Assembly: GCA_937894515.1 (NCBI GenBank)
Contig: CALCRH010000180.1
Location: forward strand, 1-8,616
Direction: 5' to 3'
Length of the DNA stretch: 8,616 nucleotides
Source: an uncultured Clostridia bacterium
GTDB taxonomy: Bacteria; Bacillota; Clostridia; Oscillospirales; Oscillospiraceae
Part shown: positions 5,975 through 8,616 of the stretch, one piece after another
How positions within the stretch are numbered: the first letter of the stretch is position 1
Layout: every line of letters starts with the position of its first letter
Made by a program: the position numbers and the translations under genes
Notes under the pieces: model-generated
The model's input: the letters and a program-made list of their open reading frames with translations, nothing else
The model's database searches: none
What the model was told of the DNA's origin: nothing

Positions 5975-7102
5975 ATGAACGTAGGATTATTGGGCTTCGG
6001 CGTGGTAGGCGGCGGCGTTTATGAATGGTGCAGGAATCGCTCCGACATCTGTATCAATCGGGTGTTGGTGCGTTCGGATAAGCCGGAGATCGCCGACATC
6101 GCTACCCGGGAATTTTCGGATATTCTGAACGATCCTGCCATTGACACGGTGGCAGAGTGCATGGGTGGACTGCACCCGGCGTATGAATACGTCAGCGCGG
6201 CATTAAAGGCCGGAAAAAACGTGGTAACTGCCAACAAGGCGCTGATCGCCGCCTATTATCAGGAGCTGATCGCCCTGGCAAAAGAACACGGTGCGGCGCT
6301 GCGCTGTACCGCCGCCGTAGGGGGCGGCATCCCCTGGCTTACCAATCTGGAACGGTGCAAGCGGCTGGATCGCATCTGCGAGCTTGGCGGTATCATGAAC
6401 GGCACCACCAACTACATCATGGACGCCATGCACCGCAGTCAGGTGGAATTTGCCGACATTTTGAAAAAAGCACAGGCGCTGGGCTATGCCGAGGCGGATC
6501 CCTCTGCCGACATTGACGGCGATGACATCCGGCGCAAGCTGGTCATTTCCGCCAACATTGCCTTTGATGCGGCGCTGCCCGAGGAGGAGATCCCCACCTT
6601 TGGCATTCGCTACGTGACCAAGCTGGACATTCAGCTGTTCCAAAAGCACAGCTTCGTGTGCAAGATGCTGGCAATGGCGGAACCCACGGAAAAGGGCATC
6701 TGCGCCTTCATTGAGCCCACATTGGTAGAGAGCAATGCACCGGAGGCTGCAGTTCCCGCCAACTTCAATCTGATCTCCTACTGCGGCGAAAACATTGGGC
6801 GGCAGAGCTTTTTCGGACAGGGCGCCGGTCGTTTCCCCACCGCAGCCAACGTGGTACAGGACTGCATGGACATCTTGCAGGGACAGAAGTCTTTCTATGC
6901 AGAAAAGGCCACGCCTGTTCCATTGGACTGCGTGGAATCGCACCCCTACTATGTGCGCTGTGATACACCGGATCCGTGGCTGAAAGAAAAAATCGCAGAG
7001 GAATGGGCACCGGGCTGTTACATCACCGGTGCAGTAGTCTGCGGAGAGATGATTGCCTGGGCCAAGGCGCATCCCGGCTGCTTTATCGCCGGAATCCGGT
7101 GA
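5975..7102 (+). CDS. hom: homoserine dehydrogenase (short, ACT-less form)
   Basis: This 375-residue cytoplasmic enzyme reduces aspartate semialdehyde to homoserine with NAD(P)H, the branch point to threonine and methionine. The Rossmann motif is GFGVVGGG (7-14). VTANKAL holds Lys88, GGIMNGTTNYI (138-148) is the family signature, and YAEADPSADIDGDDIRRKL carries Glu173, Asp184 and Lys188. Their spacing (11 and 15 residues) equals that of Glu208, Asp219 and Lys223 in the yeast enzyme. The protein ends without an ACT domain, so allosteric threonine inhibition through such a domain is not expected. Residues from about 300 (QGQKSFYAEKATPVP) to the end are a short tail whose function I do not recognise. 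AAGGAGGG (5962-5969) lies 5 bases before the ATG. The permease gene begins 17 bases after the stop, so the three genes form one operon. Confidence 0.94.
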   Translation: MNVGLLGFGVVGGGVYEWCRNRSDICINRVLVRSDKPEIADIATREFSDILNDPAIDTVAECMGGLHPAYEYVSAALKAGKNVVTANKALIAAYYQELIALAKEHGAALRCTAAVGGGIPWLTNLERCKRLDRICELGGIMNGTTNYIMDAMHRSQVEFADILKKAQALGYAEADPSADIDGDDIRRKLVISANIAFDAALPEEEIPTFGIRYVTKLDIQLFQKHSFVCKMLAMAEPTEKGICAFIEPTLVESNAPEAAVPANFNLISYCGENIGRQSFFGQGAGRFPTAANVVQDCMDILQGQKSFYAEKATPVPLDCVESHPYYVRCDTPDPWLKEKIAEEWAPGCYITGAVVCGEMIAWAKAHPGCFIAGIR

Positions 7103-7103
7103 G

Positions 7104-7110
7104 AGAGGGG
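7104..7110 (+). promoter_or_regulatory. ribosome binding site supporting the GTG start of the permease
   Basis: AGAGGGG lies 9 bases before GTG at 7120 and directly after the hom stop codon. The in-frame ATG at 6976 lies inside hom and would add a charged, Arg-rich leader that does not look like permease sequence. Confidence 0.65.
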
Positions 7111-7119
7111 ACTTTTGCC

Positions 7120-8004
7120 GTGTCTTTTCTTGCTGTTGCGCTGATCGTCTGCGGTGTGATCTGCTATACTGGGCAGAGCTTTTTTAACAAGCTGTATTCT
7201 ATCAGCTATACCGGCCCGGCAGTGGCGGCGACTCCGGTTTTTGCCACTATATACGGTTTTTTTACCGGGCTGGTGACTCTGGCCTATAACGGATTTCAGT
7301 TTCAGGCCAGTTCGATGACCCTGTGGCTGGGACTTGCCAACGGCGTGGTGCTGTTTCTCTTCAATCTCTGCGCCATCAATGCCGCACGAAGCGGTCCCTA
7401 TGCGTTCCAGAGTCTGATGTGCCTGTCCGGTGACATTCTGGTACCGCTGTTCTTTTCTGTACTGTGGTGGAGAGATAAGCTGCCGGCTCTGAAAATCGTG
7501 GGCATTGCCGTGATGCTGCTGTCCTTTGTGCTGTTCAATCGAAACGGTTTTCAATTTGAGGGGGCAAAAAAAGGCTACTTCCTCTGGGTAATGGCACTTT
7601 TTGCCGTCAACGGTGTCTATGGCGTGCTGATCGACTCCCAACAGCGGCTTTTACTGCAGACGGAACGAAACGAGATGATCATTACCACCTTTGTGGTATC
7701 GGCCATCGTCTCGCTGATCTATCTGCTGGCTGTACAGGGAAAGCTCTTTGTCGGGGCTTTTTCCATGCCGAAAAAGACGTGGGCGTTCGCCTTTGGCAGC
7801 AGCATTTTCGCGGCGGCCGCTGTCAATCTGCTGATGATCTCTCTGGCCAACGTACAGACCTCTATTCTTTACAGCGTAGAAAACGGAGGCGTATTGATCA
7901 TGAGTACGCTGCTCAGCGCCGTGGTGCTGAAGGAAAAGCTAAACAGGAACATGATAATTGGGATTGCCGTGGCAGTGGTCAGTCTGGTACTGTTGAGTAT
8001 TTGA
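7120..8004 (+). CDS. EamA/DMT-family permease, ten membrane segments
   Basis: This 294-residue inner-membrane protein of the drug/metabolite transporter superfamily has ten hydrophobic segments, at about residues 3-21, 32-56, 65-88, 95-117, 123-139, 150-170, 185-206, 222-244, 249-271 and 278-294. The two-fold internal repeat is visible: helix 5 is preceded by RDKLPALKIVGIAV and helix 10 by KEKLNRNMIIGIAV, each followed by a run of V, L and S, the usual EamA half-repeat ending. The start is GTG at 7120, 17 bases after the hom stop. EamA proteins include RhtA, which exports threonine and homoserine; the position after hom makes a similar role reasonable. The family is very diverse, so this is inference from context only. 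Drug export or uptake of another metabolite cannot be excluded. Confidence 0.88.
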   Translation: MSFLAVALIVCGVICYTGQSFFNKLYSISYTGPAVAATPVFATIYGFFTGLVTLAYNGFQFQASSMTLWLGLANGVVLFLFNLCAINAARSGPYAFQSLMCLSGDILVPLFFSVLWWRDKLPALKIVGIAVMLLSFVLFNRNGFQFEGAKKGYFLWVMALFAVNGVYGVLIDSQQRLLLQTERNEMIITTFVVSAIVSLIYLLAVQGKLFVGAFSMPKKTWAFAFGSSIFAAAAVNLLMISLANVQTSILYSVENGGVLIMSTLLSAVVLKEKLNRNMIIGIAVAVVSLVLLSI

Positions 8005-8006
8005 GT

Positions 8007-8055
8007 ACATATAAAAACATACCGCATCTCACAGATGCGGTATGTTTTTATATGT
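8007..8055. terminator. bidirectional terminator, perfect 23-bp hairpin
   Basis: Bases 8007-8029 are perfectly complementary to 8033-8055 with a 3-base CAC loop. The central part ACCGCATCT/AGATGCGGT is the GC-rich core, and the outer part holds A5/T5 runs that give U-rich tails on either strand; TTTTT follows again at 8055-8059. It lies between the permease stop and the stop of the convergent ABC ATPase gene, so it can terminate both. Confidence 0.93.
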
Positions 8056-8062
8056 TTTTCAT

Positions 8063-8616
8063 TTACCACTCCAGGTTCTTCTCGGTCTCCTTGGAGAACA
8101 CATGAGCCACGTTGCCGCCGAAGGTCAGGTTGACCTCGCTGCCCATGGGGAAGTGTGCCGCAGCACCATTGGTGGGCACGATGATGATCACGTCCTTGCC
8201 CTCTGCCGTGATGTGCAGGTGCAAAGAACTGCCCATCAGCTCACTGACGTCCACCCGGCCCTTGACACCGCTGTCACACAGCATCATGTGGTCAGGACGG
8301 ACACCCAGAGTGACCTCCTGCTCGGGAACATTGTTGGCCGCCAGACGTGCCTGCTTTTCATCGCTCAGCACCACGGTCTGGCCACCCAGCTCTACGGCGT
8401 ACTTGCCGTCCTGCTTCACCAGCTTGGCATCGAACAGATTCATCTGGGGCGTGCCGATGAAGCCGGCCACAAACAGATTGGCGGGGTGGTCGAACACCTC
8501 CTGCGGCGTACCGATCTGCTGCACGAAGCCGTCACGCATGATAACGATTCTGTCGCCCAGCGTCATGGCCTCGGTCTGGTCATGGGTGACGTACACGAAG
8601 GTGGTATTGATGCGCT
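8063..8616 (-). CDS. sugar ABC transporter ATP-binding protein (MsmX/UgpC type), C-terminal part
   Basis: The gene enters from the right edge of the window; 184 residues to the stop are visible. It opens with TTFVYVTHDQTEAMTLGD, where the H-loop His follows the strand of the ABC ATPase core. It continues with RIVIMRDGFVQQIGTPQEVFDHPANLFVAGFIGTPQMN, the family's typical exit from the ATPase domain. A MalK-like regulatory OB/TOBE domain follows (VTLGVRPDHM, then MGSSLHLHI and FGGNVAHVF). Walker A, Q-loop, signature and Walker B lie outside the window. Proteins of this kind (MsmX, MsmK, UgpC) energise CUT1 carbohydrate importers and are often shared by several of them. The reading frame continues to the last base; the GTG at 8596 is an ordinary internal valine (FVYVTHD), not a start. 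Which sugar it serves cannot be told. Confidence 0.94.
   Translation of the reverse strand, partial: RINTTFVYVTHDQTEAMTLGDRIVIMRDGFVQQIGTPQEVFDHPANLFVAGFIGTPQMNLFDAKLVKQDGKYAVELGGQTVVLSDEKQARLAANNVPEQEVTLGVRPDHMMLCDSGVKGRVDVSELMGSSLHLHITAEGKDVIIIVPTNGAAAHFPMGSEVNLTFGGNVAHVFSKETEKNLEW

Noticed and set aside
6976..7119. Upstream ATG that would lengthen the permease by 48 residues
   Set aside because: It lies inside hom, has no ribosome binding site, and gives an Arg-rich leader unlike DMT proteins. The GTG at 7120 has a site at the right distance and starts at the first membrane helix.
8063..8596. Complete small protein starting at GTG 8596
   Set aside because: The frame is open to the window edge and the upstream residues (R-I-N-T-T-F) continue the ABC ATPase core, so it is the end of a longer gene.

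Overview
The window looks like a piece of a Firmicutes genome, most likely a gut-type Clostridia (Oscillospiraceae-like). This is inferred from moderately high GC, strong AGGAGG-type ribosome binding sites, sigma-A-like TTGaaa/TATAAT promoters, compact hairpin-plus-T-run terminators and the gene families present. The exact taxon cannot be fixed by eye.

Layout. Bases 1 to about 444 carry, on the minus strand, an internal fragment of an alpha/beta-hydrolase-like protein. It abuts the last 180 codons of asparaginyl-tRNA synthetase (plus strand, about 445-987), whose first ~285 residues are absent. This is a hard discontinuity and probably an assembly chimera or a rearrangement. After a clean terminator (1000-1030) comes a regulatory-looking stretch with three 11-bp-phased TTSACA repeats and an inverted repeat. 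It precedes a translationally coupled two-gene operon (1122-3696): a stand-alone 2-oxo-acid-dehydrogenase-E2/CAT-fold acyltransferase lacking the usual catalytic His, and an acyl-CoA-synthetase-like AMP-forming ligase. A YheO-type PAS/HTH regulator with its own promoter follows (3777-4463). Together these three genes look like a small, self-contained acyl-activation and acyl-transfer system with its own regulator, and they are the most interesting part of the window.

A terminator shared by convergent genes (4462-4496) separates the regulator from galactose mutarotase (minus strand, 4495-5532). galM is divergent from a second plus-strand operon: thioredoxin, ACT-less homoserine dehydrogenase and a ten-helix EamA/DMT permease (5657-8004), with gaps of only 17-18 bases. 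The permease may export a product of the homoserine branch. A very strong shared hairpin (8007-8055) then separates this operon from the C-terminal part of a MsmX/UgpC-type sugar ABC transporter ATPase (minus strand, 8063 to the window end).

No tRNA, rRNA, CRISPR array, insertion sequence or phage gene was seen. No gene-free stretch exceeds 300 bases.
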